Below are positions 24,119 through 33,417 of a stretch of DNA of 64,000 nucleotides, in pieces (the stretch's first letter is position 1; every line of letters starts with the position of its first letter). The notes beneath the pieces are model-generated. The model had not been told where the DNA came from and searched no databases. It worked only from the letters and a program-made list of their open reading frames with translations. Source of the stretch: JACCZX01 sp038216465. Its GTDB lineage: Bacteria > Pseudomonadota > Gammaproteobacteria > Burkholderiales > Burkholderiaceae_F. The translations under genes and the position numbers were made by a program. The DNA lies in contig JBBQQC010000004.1 of assembly GCA_038216465.1 (NCBI GenBank), positions 62,001 to 126,000 of the forward strand. The letters are read 5' to 3'.

Positions 24119-25825
24119 TTATAGGGCGGCATGCTCGATGATCAGCTGCATCTTTCGCGCGCCCATGTAGTCGTCGAGCCCGAGCCGGTACGCAAGTCGT
24201 ACTGTGCGTGGCAATTGTTCGGTGCGGGAAAACCAGACGGCGTCGAAATTGCGGCCATCCAGATCGAGAACGAGCTTCAGGTGTCGGTCCTTGACCAGGC
24301 GTTGTTCGACGACGACGAATTCGTTGTCAAACAGCGGCGCCGGGAATCCCTGCCCCCAGACATGCGCGTCAATCGCGTCGATCAACGAAAAAACGACTTC
24401 GTTCGCAGCCAGTGGGCCGTCAGTTGTGATGGTGCGCTCGAACAGAGATCGGTCGCACGATGCGCGCGTCGCTGTCTCGAATGCGGAGACGAAGTCGTCG
24501 TAGTTTGCGGCCGGCATCGTCAACCCCGCCGCCATCGCGTGGCCGCCGAACCGGCGCACCAGAGTCGGCGCGTGCTTGGTCACTAGGTCAAGGGTGTCGC
24601 GCAGGTGCACGCCTTCGATCGAGCGGCCCGAGCCGCGCAACTCGCCATCGCTCGCTCGCGCAAATGCGATCGTCGGTCGGTGATATTTCTCCTTGATGCG
24701 CGACGCCACCAGCCCTATTACGCCTTGGTGCCAGCCGTCGTCGTAAAGACAGATCGTGCTGCGCGCGGCAACGTCGTCCTCGTCAAGAGCGGCCAGGGCG
24801 TCGAGCTGCATGTCGCCTTCGATTTCGCGGCGCTCGCGGTTCAGTTGATCGAGCTGGGCCGCCAGCTCGATCGCACGCTCGAAGCTGTCAGTGATCAGGC
24901 ACTCGATGCCGAGCGACATGTCGGTCAGTCGTCCCGCTGCATTGATGCGCGGTCCGATCGCGAAACCGAGGTCGCGCGCGCTCGCGGTGCGCGCCGCTTT
25001 GCCGGCGACCTGAAACAGCGCGGAAATGCCTGGACGCAGCCGGCCGTTGCGAATTCGCTGCAGCCCCTGCGCGATCAGGATGCGATTGTTGCGATCCAGC
25101 TTCACGACGTCGGCCACGGTACCGAGTGCCACCAGGTCGAGCAGTTGATCGAGGCGCGGCTGAGTCGCCGCGTCGAAGCGGCCGCGCGTGCGCAGCTCCG
25201 CTCGCAGCGCAAGCAGCACATAAAACATCACACCGACGCCCGCCAGATGCTTGCTCGGAAACCCGCACCCGGCCTGATTCGGATTGACGATGCACGCCGC
25301 CGCCGGCAGCACTGCGCCCGGCAGATGATGATCGGTCACCAGCACGGCCATGCCGAGCTCGTTCGCACGCGCGACACCGTCGACGCTGGCGATGCCGTTG
25401 TCGACGGTAATCAGCAGGTCTGGCGGCCCGTCGGTTGCACGCGCTCCACTCGCAGCAAGATCGACGATCTCAGGCGTCAATCCGTAGCCGTATTCGAAAC
25501 GATTCGGCACCAGGTAATCGACGTGCGCGCCGAGTGCGCGCAGGCCTAGCAGACCCACTGCGCATGCGGTGGCGCCGTCGCAGTCGTAATCGGCGACGAT
25601 CAACAGGCGAGAATTCGAATCGATTGCATCGGCGATCAGTGCTGCGGCGTCGTGCACATGCGACAGCGCACCGGGGGACGCCAGGCCATTCAGCAGCAGC
25701 TGCGTGTCAGCAAGTTCATGCACCCCTCGGCCGGCGAGCGCGCGCGCCAACGGGGCGGACACGCCTGCGGCGGCAAGTCGGCGGGCTGCGGCGGCGTCGA
25801 ACTCGCGAACGTTGAGCACGGTCAT
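24119..25825 (-). CDS. recJ: Single-stranded-DNA-specific exonuclease RecJ
   Basis: RecJ degrades single-stranded DNA 5' to 3' in recombination and mismatch repair. The chosen start ATG 25825 overlaps the upstream stop (ATGA) and gives 568 residues starting MTVLNVREFD; twelve more upstream codons are open. DHH-family metal motifs are visible: VADYDCDGATA, TVDNGIASVDG and VTDHHLPG. The DHHA1 motif is FGGHAMAAGLTM. prfB follows after 32 bases. The recJ-rpfE-prfB-lysS grouping is also known from the Xanthomonas rpf region. Confidence 0.97.
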   Translation of the reverse strand: MTVLNVREFDAAAARRLAAAGVSAPLARALAGRGVHELADTQLLLNGLASPGALSHVHDAAALIADAIDSNSRLLIVADYDCDGATACAVGLLGLRALGAHVDYLVPNRFEYGYGLTPEIVDLAASGARATDGPPDLLITVDNGIASVDGVARANELGMAVLVTDHHLPGAVLPAAACIVNPNQAGCGFPSKHLAGVGVMFYVLLALRAELRTRGRFDAATQPRLDQLLDLVALGTVADVVKLDRNNRILIAQGLQRIRNGRLRPGISALFQVAGKAARTASARDLGFAIGPRINAAGRLTDMSLGIECLITDSFERAIELAAQLDQLNRERREIEGDMQLDALAALDEDDVAARSTICLYDDGWHQGVIGLVASRIKEKYHRPTIAFARASDGELRGSGRSIEGVHLRDTLDLVTKHAPTLVRRFGGHAMAAGLTMPAANYDDFVSAFETATRASCDRSLFERTITTDGPLAANEVVFSLIDAIDAHVWGQGFPAPLFDNEFVVVEQRLVKDRHLKLVLDLDGRNFDAVWFSRTEQLPRTVRLAYRLGLDDYMGARKMQLIIEHAAL

Positions 25826-26802
25826 TCGGCTAGCGCCTCCTGCAACGGGCGTCGCCGCCACACCTTGTAGCGATCAGAGAGTCTCGACCGATAGGTGCGC
25901 AAACCGGCGCCACACAAAATCAGGTCGATCGAATCAGCCGCGTGCCCGGCCAGCCGGCGATCGATCGCAGCCATCGCATGCAGCCATGCAGCCCAGTCCT
26001 GACGCTGCATCGATTTCAATGCGTCCTCACTGACCACCAGTGCGGTGTCGCAAATATCGGCGTCCGACGCCGCGCCGCGCGAACCCGCCGCGATGGCAGC
26101 ACCCATCCACTCGGGCGCATCCGACTGCACCTGCCCGAACCGAATTGAAGCCAGCGGTTTCCATCGTCCGCCACCGTGCAGCCAGATCGCATTGATCGCT
26201 CGCACCCCGTTCGCCTCGCGCTCCGCGTTCACGGCATGCGCGTGCCACGCGATCTGAATTTCGTTGTGCAGGCGATTCCAGACCTGCGCGTCACGGCCGG
26301 CAGGCATTTCGATCTCGGTTTGGTCGACAAGCATCAATGGGCGCGTATCGAGTTGCCAGTCATGGGGGCACCGAAGAAACCAATGCTGCTGAACCGTAAC
26401 GAGCTCGCAACCCGAGCGGGCGACGAATTCATTTGCGGAAGCGACGAGGCGCTCCGATTCAAGCGCGGTTGGCGCATCGGCACCGAGCGCCTGCACGATC
26501 AAATGATCGCGCGCGACTTCGATGTGCACAGGATCGGCATGCCAAACGAAGGTGGATGCCGCAGTGCCCGCAAGATACGCATACGCGTACGGAGCGGTCG
26601 GCACCGGCGGAGGATGAGAGAACAATTGGCTCGCAAGCCAGTCCAAGTGTGCGCCGGCGCCGGTTGACACTGGTCCGGTCCGATCAACGCGGGTCGCGCG
26701 CGCGAGCCGCGCCTTCAACGTTGGGAGTTCCAGTGAGGCAGCCAATGCAACAGCCAGTTTTCCGGGCAGCAGAGCGCCGGCTACAAGCAGCGTGAAATGC
26801 AT
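25822..26802 (-). CDS. RpfE-like conserved hypothetical protein
   Basis: The 326-residue protein begins MHFTLLVAGALLPGKLAVAL. It has no signal peptide and no membrane helix except weakly hydrophobic N-terminal residues. Conserved-looking blocks are LVEVARDHLI-like HIEVARDHLIVQALGADAP, WNRLHNEIQIAWH and INAIWLHGGGRW. The last motif and its place directly before recJ match the uncharacterised RpfE family of the Xanthomonas rpf cluster, sometimes annotated as phosphoglycerate-mutase-like. No catalytic residues can be assigned. It is the first gene of the reverse-strand group and overlaps recJ by ATGA. lolC lies divergently upstream. Confidence 0.78.
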   Translation of the reverse strand: MHFTLLVAGALLPGKLAVALAASLELPTLKARLARATRVDRTGPVSTGAGAHLDWLASQLFSHPPPVPTAPYAYAYLAGTAASTFVWHADPVHIEVARDHLIVQALGADAPTALESERLVASANEFVARSGCELVTVQQHWFLRCPHDWQLDTRPLMLVDQTEIEMPAGRDAQVWNRLHNEIQIAWHAHAVNAEREANGVRAINAIWLHGGGRWKPLASIRFGQVQSDAPEWMGAAIAAGSRGAASDADICDTALVVSEDALKSMQRQDWAAWLHAMAAIDRRLAGHAADSIDLILCGAGLRTYRSRLSDRYKVWRRRPLQEALAE

Positions 26803-26906
26803 CGGCTGATTCTACGATTCGTCGTTCGCAGCGCGGGCCGCACGCGTTGAAGCGGACGCTTGGCTACAATCGGTGCGCTCCCTTTGAATTGCCTCCAGTC
26901 AGTCTC

Positions 26907-28163
26907 TTGAATCTCCCGTACGAACTTCGAATCGGCTTGCGCTATACGCGTGCCGGCCGGCGTGCGCGCCGCCGCAATGGATTCATCTCGTTCATCTCGG
27001 GTATTTCAATGATCGGTATCGCGCTTGGCGTGATGGCACTGATCGTCGTGCTGTCGGTGATGAACGGATTCGTGTCGCAGGTGCGCGACCGCATGCTGTC
27101 GGTTGTTTCGCACATCGAGGTTTCCGCGAACAATGGAGCGCTGGCGGATTGGCGTGCCGTCGAAAAAACCGTGCGCCGCAATCCGGCGGTGATCGGGGCT
27201 GCGCCTTATATCAACGCACAAGCGCTGCTGACGCGCGGCGAAAACGTGCGCGGCGCATTGGTACGCGGCATCGATCCCGCCGCCGAGCCCGCGATTTCCG
27301 ACATCGCGTCGCAGCTGCGGGGCGCCCCGCTGACGGCGCTGGCTGACGGTGAGTTCGGTGTGATCCTCGGCGGCGAGCTGGCGCGCACGCTGGGTGTGCT
27401 GCTCGGAGACAAGGTCACGCTGATAGCCCCGCAGGGGCAGGTCACACCCGCGGGTGTCGTGCCGCGGCTCAAGCAGTTCACCGTGCTGGCGACGTTCGAC
27501 TCGGGTCACTTCGAATACGACAGCGCTCTGGCGCTGATTCACATCGGCGATGCGGCGCGGCTGTTCAGGGTCGATGGACCAACCGGCGTCCGATTAAAGC
27601 TGAACGACATGCAACGCGCGCCTGAGGTGGCGGCCGAACTGGCGATGTCGCTCGATCCGACGTTGCTGGTGCGCGACTGGACGCGGCAGAACCGCAGCTG
27701 GTTCGCGGCTGTGCAGATCGAAAAGCGGATGATGTTCATCATCCTCGGGCTGATCGTCGCGGTCGCCGCGTTCAATCTGGTGTCGACGCTGGTGATGACG
27801 GTCACAGAAAAGCAATCGGACATTGCGATCATGCGCACCCTCGGGGCAAGCCCCGGCAGCGTGATGCTGATCTTCATGGTGCAGGGCGCGCTAATCGGAG
27901 TCCTCGGGACCTTGCTTGGAGTCGGCAGCGGCTTGTTTATCGCGAACAACCTCGACACGATTTTTCCGACGATCGAGCGCATCGCCGGTTTTCCTCTGAT
28001 TCCGAAGGACATTTATTTCATCAGCTCGCTGCCTTCGGATCCGCGCGCAAGCGACATCGTGCCGATCGCGCTGATCTCGTTGTTGCTGTCGCTGGTGGCG
28101 ACGCTATATCCGAGCTGGCGCGCCTCGCGTGTCAGGCCCGCGGAGGCGCTGCGCTATGACTGA
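26907..28163 (+). CDS. lolC: Lipoprotein-releasing ABC transporter permease LolC/E
   Basis: Lol permeases extract outer-membrane lipoproteins from the inner membrane for LolA. Start TTG 26907 gives MNLPYELRIGLRYTR, as in the family; another TTG at 26847 is 20 codons earlier, but a TACAAT box at 26865-26870 would place transcription start near 26877, favouring 26907. The product has about 418 residues: an N-terminal membrane helix (ISMIGIALGVMALIVVLSV), a large periplasmic domain, then three C-terminal FtsX-type helices. Many betaproteobacteria have one permease acting as a homodimer (LolF-like). It overlaps lolD by eight bases. Confidence 0.94.
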   Translation: MNLPYELRIGLRYTRAGRRARRRNGFISFISGISMIGIALGVMALIVVLSVMNGFVSQVRDRMLSVVSHIEVSANNGALADWRAVEKTVRRNPAVIGAAPYINAQALLTRGENVRGALVRGIDPAAEPAISDIASQLRGAPLTALADGEFGVILGGELARTLGVLLGDKVTLIAPQGQVTPAGVVPRLKQFTVLATFDSGHFEYDSALALIHIGDAARLFRVDGPTGVRLKLNDMQRAPEVAAELAMSLDPTLLVRDWTRQNRSWFAAVQIEKRMMFIILGLIVAVAAFNLVSTLVMTVTEKQSDIAIMRTLGASPGSVMLIFMVQGALIGVLGTLLGVGSGLFIANNLDTIFPTIERIAGFPLIPKDIYFISSLPSDPRASDIVPIALISLLLSLVATLYPSWRASRVRPAEALRYD

Positions 28164-28842
28164 CGGTTCGGTGCTGCGCGCGCGCGGTGTCGAGAAATCC
28201 TACCGCGAAGGCGGGCTCGCGGTGGACGTTCTGCGCGGCGCCGACCTCGATGTTGCATCGGGTGAGTTGGTCGCCGTCGTGGGGGCGTCGGGATCGGGCA
28301 AGAGCACGCTGCTGCACGTGTTCGGCGGCCTGGATGCCGCCGATCGTGGCATGGTGCTGATCGAAGGCCGCGATGTCGCGCAGCTGACCGAAGCGGAGCG
28401 CGGCCGCTTGCGCAATGAGCGGCTCGGATTCATCTATCAATTTCATCATCTGTTACCCGAGTTCACCGCGCTCGATAACGTGGCGATGCCGCTGACGATT
28501 CGCCGCCAGCAGCTTGCCGACGCGCGGGCGACTGCCAGGGAAACGCTGGCCGCGGTGGGCCTGGCGGAGCGCGTTTTGCACCATCCGGGTGAGCTGTCCG
28601 GCGGCGAGCGCCAGCGCACCGCCATCGCACGTGCCATCGTCACCCGGCCCGCATGCGTCCTCGCCGACGAGCCGACCGGCAATCTCGACCGCGACACCGC
28701 CCGCGGCGTGTTCGACGTGCTTGTCGAGTTGGCGCGCAGCAGCCGCACCGCGGTCGTAATCGTCACGCACGATCCGGACCTCGCAGCGCGCTGTGATCGA
28801 GTGCTGCGTCTGAAAGACGGCCGACTGGCGCCGGCGTCCTAG
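28156..28842 (+). CDS. lolD: Lipoprotein-releasing ABC transporter ATPase LolD
   Basis: LolD powers lipoprotein release by the LolC/E permease. ATG 28156 lies just inside lolC, giving MTDGSVLRARGVEKSY and 228 residues. Motifs: Walker A GASGSGKST, Q-loop IYQFHHLLPEF (the LolD-type sequence), signature LSGGERQR, Walker B CVLADEPTGNLD and the switch histidine in IVTHD. Its 3' end overlaps the convergent DUF2062 gene by four bases. Confidence 0.97.
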   Translation: MTDGSVLRARGVEKSYREGGLAVDVLRGADLDVASGELVAVVGASGSGKSTLLHVFGGLDAADRGMVLIEGRDVAQLTEAERGRLRNERLGFIYQFHHLLPEFTALDNVAMPLTIRRQQLADARATARETLAAVGLAERVLHHPGELSGGERQRTAIARAIVTRPACVLADEPTGNLDRDTARGVFDVLVELARSSRTAVVIVTHDPDLAARCDRVLRLKDGRLAPAS

Positions 28843-29396
28843 GCTGATTCGGTGCGCGAGCGGTGGCTACGTGCGCGCCACGCACGCCGCAGGTAGATGC
28901 TCCAGATTCCACGTACCGTGATGTAGCCCAGCGCCGCGAGTATCGATGCGAGCAGGAACAGTCCCAGAGCCAACGGGGCGCCCAGGCTGATCATCCAGCG
29001 ACCCAACGCCTCCATTGACGCCAGCATGTCGGTCCACTGCCAATCCGGCAGAGCAGGCGGTGTAGCAATGCCGCGTGCACCCAGCGCAAGTCCACCGATC
29101 TGATAGGCGACCAGGTAAAGCGGCACGATGGTGAACGGGTTTGTATAAAGCGTCGTCACCAGAGCAAGCGGCAGATTGACGCGCAGAAAGATGCAAACGA
29201 TCGCGGCGCCGAGCATCTGAAACGGCCCCGGAATCAATCCGCAAAACATTCCAACGGCGACGCCGCCGGCGGCTGAGCGCCGGTTCAGATGCCACAGCGC
29301 GGGGTGAAACAATGTGTCGCCGAACATCGCCAGTGCCTTGACCTCGCGCACCTTGTCGACGTTAGGCATCACCTTGCGAAAATGCTTACGCGGCAT
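28839..29396 (-). CDS. DUF2062 membrane protein
   Basis: The 185-residue protein begins MPRKHFRKVMPNVDKVREVK and contains two or three hydrophobic helices: about 43-65 (GGVAVGMFCGLIPGPFQMLG), 70-100, and 133-160. The GxFxGLIPGPFQM segment and TNPFTIVPLY are DUF2062 hallmarks. The function is unknown; in some proteins the domain is attached to glycosyltransferases. The tail is Arg-rich. It lies between lolD and comEC on the opposite strand, a common betaproteobacterial arrangement. Confidence 0.87.
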   Translation of the reverse strand: MPRKHFRKVMPNVDKVREVKALAMFGDTLFHPALWHLNRRSAAGGVAVGMFCGLIPGPFQMLGAAIVCIFLRVNLPLALVTTLYTNPFTIVPLYLVAYQIGGLALGARGIATPPALPDWQWTDMLASMEALGRWMISLGAPLALGLFLLASILAALGYITVRGIWSIYLRRAWRARSHRSRTESA

Positions 29397-29479
29397 CCAA
29401 GCAGTGTAGGGGTTTCGGGAACCTGTCTCGTAGACTCGGCGGATGCGTTCAAGCCTGAAACAGACTGGGTGTTGATCGT

Positions 29480-31948
29480 ATGAGATTGGCGGCGCTGCTC
29501 GCGTTCGTGCTCGGCGTTTGCGCTTTGCAGAGTCAGGCCTCGCTGCCGAGCGTCGCCGTTAGTGCAGGGCTCGGACTCGGCGCCGTACTGCTGGTTCTCA
29601 CGCTGCGATTTAACGCACGGTTGGTCGCACGCGTAGCGACCTTGATCGCGGTCGGCGCGCTGGGGTTTGCTTACGCCGCGGGGCGAGCGGAATGGCGGGT
29701 GGACGATGCGCTCGCATTCCATGACGAAGGCCGCGACATTGCCGTTGTCGGGGTGGTCGCAGCACTGCCAGTAAAGCTCGAGCGCGGAATGCGGTTCGAG
29801 TTTGATGTTGAGCAGGTGCTCGCTCCGGAGGCACGTGTGCCGTCGCGCCTTCTTCTGGGTTGGTACAGCGACGACACACCGGTGCTGCCCGGCGAGCGCT
29901 GGGTGTTCACGGTGCGATTGAAGCGCCCGCACGGTGCGTTGAATCCCGGCGGGTTTGATTTCGAGGCGTGGATGCTCGAGCGCAATTTGCGCGGGTCGGG
30001 TTACGTTCGCATGGGCCGCGGCGGCGCGCCGATCAAACGCATCGACACCATGGTGTGGACGCCCGACTACGCGATCGAGCGTGCGCGCGCTGAATTGCGC
30101 GAACGGCTGCAACCGAAGCTCGCGGGCAAGCGATACGGCGGCGTTTTGCTCGCTCTGATACTCGGCGATCAGCGCGCAATTGGTGACGCCGACTGGACAC
30201 TGTTCAATCGCACGGGTATCGGTCACCTGGTAAGCATCTCGGGGTTGCACATCACGATGATTGCGAGTCTGGCCGGACTTACCGTCGGGGCACTATGGCG
30301 GCGCTCGCCGGCGTTGCTGGCACGCGCGGCCGCACAGACGGCCGCGGTGATGGCCGGCATCACGGCAGCGTTCTTGTACGCACTGCTCGCCGGATGGGGT
30401 GTGCCCGCGCAGCGCACGGTGGTGATGCTGGCCACGGTCGGCGTGGCGTGGCTCTTTGGTTCGCGCATCGGCCCGGCCACTTCGCTGGCACTGGCGGCCG
30501 TGCTTGTGTGCCTGATCGATCCGTGGGCGGTGCTGACGGCGGGCTTCTGGCTTTCCTTCGGAGCGGTCGCAGCGATCGTTTGGGTCGTGCAGGGCAGAGT
30601 GCAGGGTGCGCCATCGTCGGGCCTGCGCGCCTTGCTGCACGCTGCGGCGCGCGTGCAGATTGCGGTCACGCTCGCGCTGATTCCCGCGACCGTGGTGGTG
30701 TTCCATCAGCTATCGATCGTGTCCCCGCTTGCCAACGCCGTGGCGATACCGGTCGTCAGCTGGGGGGTCACGCCGCTGGCGCTAATCGGTGCAGCGCTTG
30801 CCGCCTTGCCGGAGCCGCTGGCTCTGCTGGCGGGTCCGCTGCTCAGTGCCGCCGACGCGATCTTCGGCGTCGTGGCAGCGATGTTGCAATGGATGGCTTC
30901 GTTCGCCTGGGCCACGTTGCCGGTTGCGACGCCGCCGGTCGCGCTGATGGCGCTCGCAATCATCGGCGTCATCTGGCTGCTCGCTCCGCCCGGCTGGCCG
31001 GCACGCGCCCTCGGCGCGGTAGCGATAGTGCCGATGTTCGTGTGGCCCGCATCGCGCGCTGCTGACAACGAAGTGTGGGTCACCGCGCTCGACATCGGCC
31101 AGGGATCCGCGTTGCTAGTTGAAACCAAGGATCAGGCATGGCTATACGACGCCGGCCCGCGTTACTCGGCGGATACCGACGCTGGCGAACGCGTGATCCT
31201 GCCGTATCTGCGGCATCGAGGGATCGGTCGGCTCAATGGCGTGATCGTCTCGCATCTCGACAGCGATCACTCAGGCGGCGCAGCATCGGTGCTGCGCGGC
31301 ATCGGTGTCGATCGCGTGATTTCTTCGATCGCATCCGGACATCCGGTGCTCGGCGCGCGCACCGACGTTGAACGCTGTTCCGCCGGCATGCAGTGGCGAT
31401 CGGGAGCGCTGCTGTTCGAGGTACTGCATCCGTTGCCGACCGATTACGAGGCGAAGCGCACCACCAACTCAATGAGTTGTGTCGTGCTGATTACCGCCGG
31501 TGCATCGCGCCTGTTGTTGACGGGCGATGTACCGATGGCCGATGAATCCGCATTCGTCGCGCGCACGCCGGCGCTGCGCGCCGATTGGCTGGCAGTGCCG
31601 CACCATGGCAGTCGCAGCTCTTCGGGCGCACCACTGCTCGATACGCTGGGTGCGACTGCCGCAGTGGCGCAGGCTGGTTATCGAAATCGCTTCCGGCATC
31701 CCGATCCCGAAGTCGTCGCCCGCTACGAGGTGCGAAAGATCCGATTTTTTCGCACCGACCATGCGGGAGCGCTGCAGTGGCGGTTCGCCGAAGATGGTTC
31801 GAGTGCCGTGCAGTCGACGCGCCAAGCGGCGGCGCGCTATTGGCATAACCGTCCCGGCGCAGCCCGGCCCAGTACCGACGTACCCGAGGGAAACTCGGCC
31901 GCCAGCGACGCAATTCCGGGACCGCCCGAGCCCTTTGTGGGCCGCTAA
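29480..31948 (+). CDS. comEC: DNA internalisation protein ComEC/Rec2
   Basis: ComEC forms the inner-membrane channel for transforming DNA. The 822-residue protein has N-terminal membrane helices and a DUF4131-like soluble part (about 1-190), a central Competence domain with many helices (about 220-520, starting at GIGHLVSISGLHITMIASLA), and a C-terminal metallo-beta-lactamase domain whose metal motif is SHLDSDHSGG near residue 590, followed by LLLTGDV and PHHGSRSSSG. All expected parts are intact, so natural competence is possible, although other com genes are outside the window. It starts 83 bases from the divergent DUF2062 gene. Confidence 0.95.
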   Translation: MRLAALLAFVLGVCALQSQASLPSVAVSAGLGLGAVLLVLTLRFNARLVARVATLIAVGALGFAYAAGRAEWRVDDALAFHDEGRDIAVVGVVAALPVKLERGMRFEFDVEQVLAPEARVPSRLLLGWYSDDTPVLPGERWVFTVRLKRPHGALNPGGFDFEAWMLERNLRGSGYVRMGRGGAPIKRIDTMVWTPDYAIERARAELRERLQPKLAGKRYGGVLLALILGDQRAIGDADWTLFNRTGIGHLVSISGLHITMIASLAGLTVGALWRRSPALLARAAAQTAAVMAGITAAFLYALLAGWGVPAQRTVVMLATVGVAWLFGSRIGPATSLALAAVLVCLIDPWAVLTAGFWLSFGAVAAIVWVVQGRVQGAPSSGLRALLHAAARVQIAVTLALIPATVVVFHQLSIVSPLANAVAIPVVSWGVTPLALIGAALAALPEPLALLAGPLLSAADAIFGVVAAMLQWMASFAWATLPVATPPVALMALAIIGVIWLLAPPGWPARALGAVAIVPMFVWPASRAADNEVWVTALDIGQGSALLVETKDQAWLYDAGPRYSADTDAGERVILPYLRHRGIGRLNGVIVSHLDSDHSGGAASVLRGIGVDRVISSIASGHPVLGARTDVERCSAGMQWRSGALLFEVLHPLPTDYEAKRTTNSMSCVVLITAGASRLLLTGDVPMADESAFVARTPALRADWLAVPHHGSRSSSGAPLLDTLGATAAVAQAGYRNRFRHPDPEVVARYEVRKIRFFRTDHAGALQWRFAEDGSSAVQSTRQAAARYWHNRPGAARPSTDVPEGNSAASDAIPGPPEPFVGR

Positions 31949-31974
31949 ACTGCTCGGAAAAGGGGTGTTGGGGA

Positions 31975-33417
31975 ATGCAAAAGGCGTTCGACGAGATGTA
32001 CGACGGGAACGATCGCGTCCGCGCGCACTATCGAGAATTCGAGCGCTGGCTCTCCGAGCAGACGCCGGATGCGATGCAGTTCAAGCGCGCCGAGGCCGAC
32101 CTCGTGTTCCGCCGCGTCGGCGTCACGTTTGCTGTCTACGGCGAAGACGGCAATGACCATTCGGACGGCACCAATGGACGTGCCACTGAGCGTCTGATCC
32201 CGTTCGACGTCGTGCCTCGCATTATCCCGGCGGCCGAATGGAAGCGACTCGAAGCGGGTTTGCGGCAGAGAGTGCGCGCGCTGAACATGTTTCTGCGCGA
32301 TGTCTATCACGATCAGGAGATTCTGCAGGCCGGCCGCATCGCCCCCGAGCAGATCCTGCGCAACTCACAGTACCGCCCCGAGATGCGCGGTGTGGACGTG
32401 ACGGGCGACATCTACGCGCACGTGGCGGGAATTGATGTCGTGCGCGCCGGCGCCGGCGAATACTACGTGCTGGAAGACAACCTGCGCGTGCCGAGCGGTG
32501 TTTCCTACATGCTGGAAAACCGCAAGATGATGATGCGGCTGTTTTCCGATCTATTTGCGCGGAACCGGGTGGCGCCGGTCGCGCATTATCCGGACGTGTT
32601 ACTCGAGAATCTGCGCTCGGTGGCCCCGCTCGGCGTCGACGACCCGACGGTCGTCCTGATGACGCCCGGCATGTACAACTCGGCGTATTTCGAACACGCG
32701 TTCCTGGCGCAGCAGATGGGTATCGAATTGGTAGAAGGACAGGACTTGTTCGTGCAGGATCATCACGTGTTCATGCGCACCACGCGCGGCCCGCAGCGGG
32801 TGGATGTGATCTATCGCCGCATCGACGACGACTTTCTCGATCCGCGCGCGTTCCGGCCCGACTCATCGCTCGGAGTGGCGGGATTGCTGTCGGTGTATCG
32901 CGCCGGCAAGGTCACGCTGGCTAACGCGATCGGCACCGGCATCGCGGACGACAAGTCGATCTATCCGCATGTGCCCGACATGATCGATTTCTACCTTCAC
33001 GAAAAGCCGATCCTGTCGAATGTCCCGACCTATGTGTGCCGCGATGCAGAGCAGCTCGAATACACGCTCGCTCATATCCAGGAGCTGGTGGTCAAGGAAG
33101 TGCATGGGGCCGGCGGGTACGGCATGCTGGTCGGGCCGGCGTCGACGCAGGCGGAGCGCGAACAGTTTTCCACGCGGCTGCGTGCCAATCCGCAGAACTA
33201 CATTGCGCAGCCGACGTTGGCGCTGTCAACGTGTCCAACCTATGTCGAGTCCGGAATCGCACCGCGCCACATCGACCTGCGCCCCTACGTACTCTCGGGC
33301 AAGGACGTAGTCACTATGCCTGGCGGTCTGTGCCGCGTTGCATTGCGCGAAGGTTCGCTGGTCGTCAATTCATCGCAGGGGGGCGGTACCAAGGACACGT
33401 GGGTGCTCGAGCGATGA
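31975..33417 (+). CDS. Circularly permuted ATP-grasp protein of the Anbu operon
   Basis: The 480-residue protein belongs to the circularly permuted ATP-grasp type 2 family (formerly DUF404/DUF407). Recognisable blocks are FDVVPRIIPAAEWKRLE near residue 80, NMFLRDVYHDQEIL, YYVLEDNLRVPSGVSYMLEN and VVKEVHGAGGYGMLVGP. The family is predicted to ligate amino acids or peptides using ATP. It lies upstream of alpha-E and the Anbu peptidase, its usual partners. It is 26 bases after comEC with GGGG before the ATG, and it overlaps the next gene by ATGA. The chemical product is unknown. Confidence 0.92.
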   Translation: MQKAFDEMYDGNDRVRAHYREFERWLSEQTPDAMQFKRAEADLVFRRVGVTFAVYGEDGNDHSDGTNGRATERLIPFDVVPRIIPAAEWKRLEAGLRQRVRALNMFLRDVYHDQEILQAGRIAPEQILRNSQYRPEMRGVDVTGDIYAHVAGIDVVRAGAGEYYVLEDNLRVPSGVSYMLENRKMMMRLFSDLFARNRVAPVAHYPDVLLENLRSVAPLGVDDPTVVLMTPGMYNSAYFEHAFLAQQMGIELVEGQDLFVQDHHVFMRTTRGPQRVDVIYRRIDDDFLDPRAFRPDSSLGVAGLLSVYRAGKVTLANAIGTGIADDKSIYPHVPDMIDFYLHEKPILSNVPTYVCRDAEQLEYTLAHIQELVVKEVHGAGGYGMLVGPASTQAEREQFSTRLRANPQNYIAQPTLALSTCPTYVESGIAPRHIDLRPYVLSGKDVVTMPGGLCRVALREGSLVVNSSQGGGTKDTWVLER

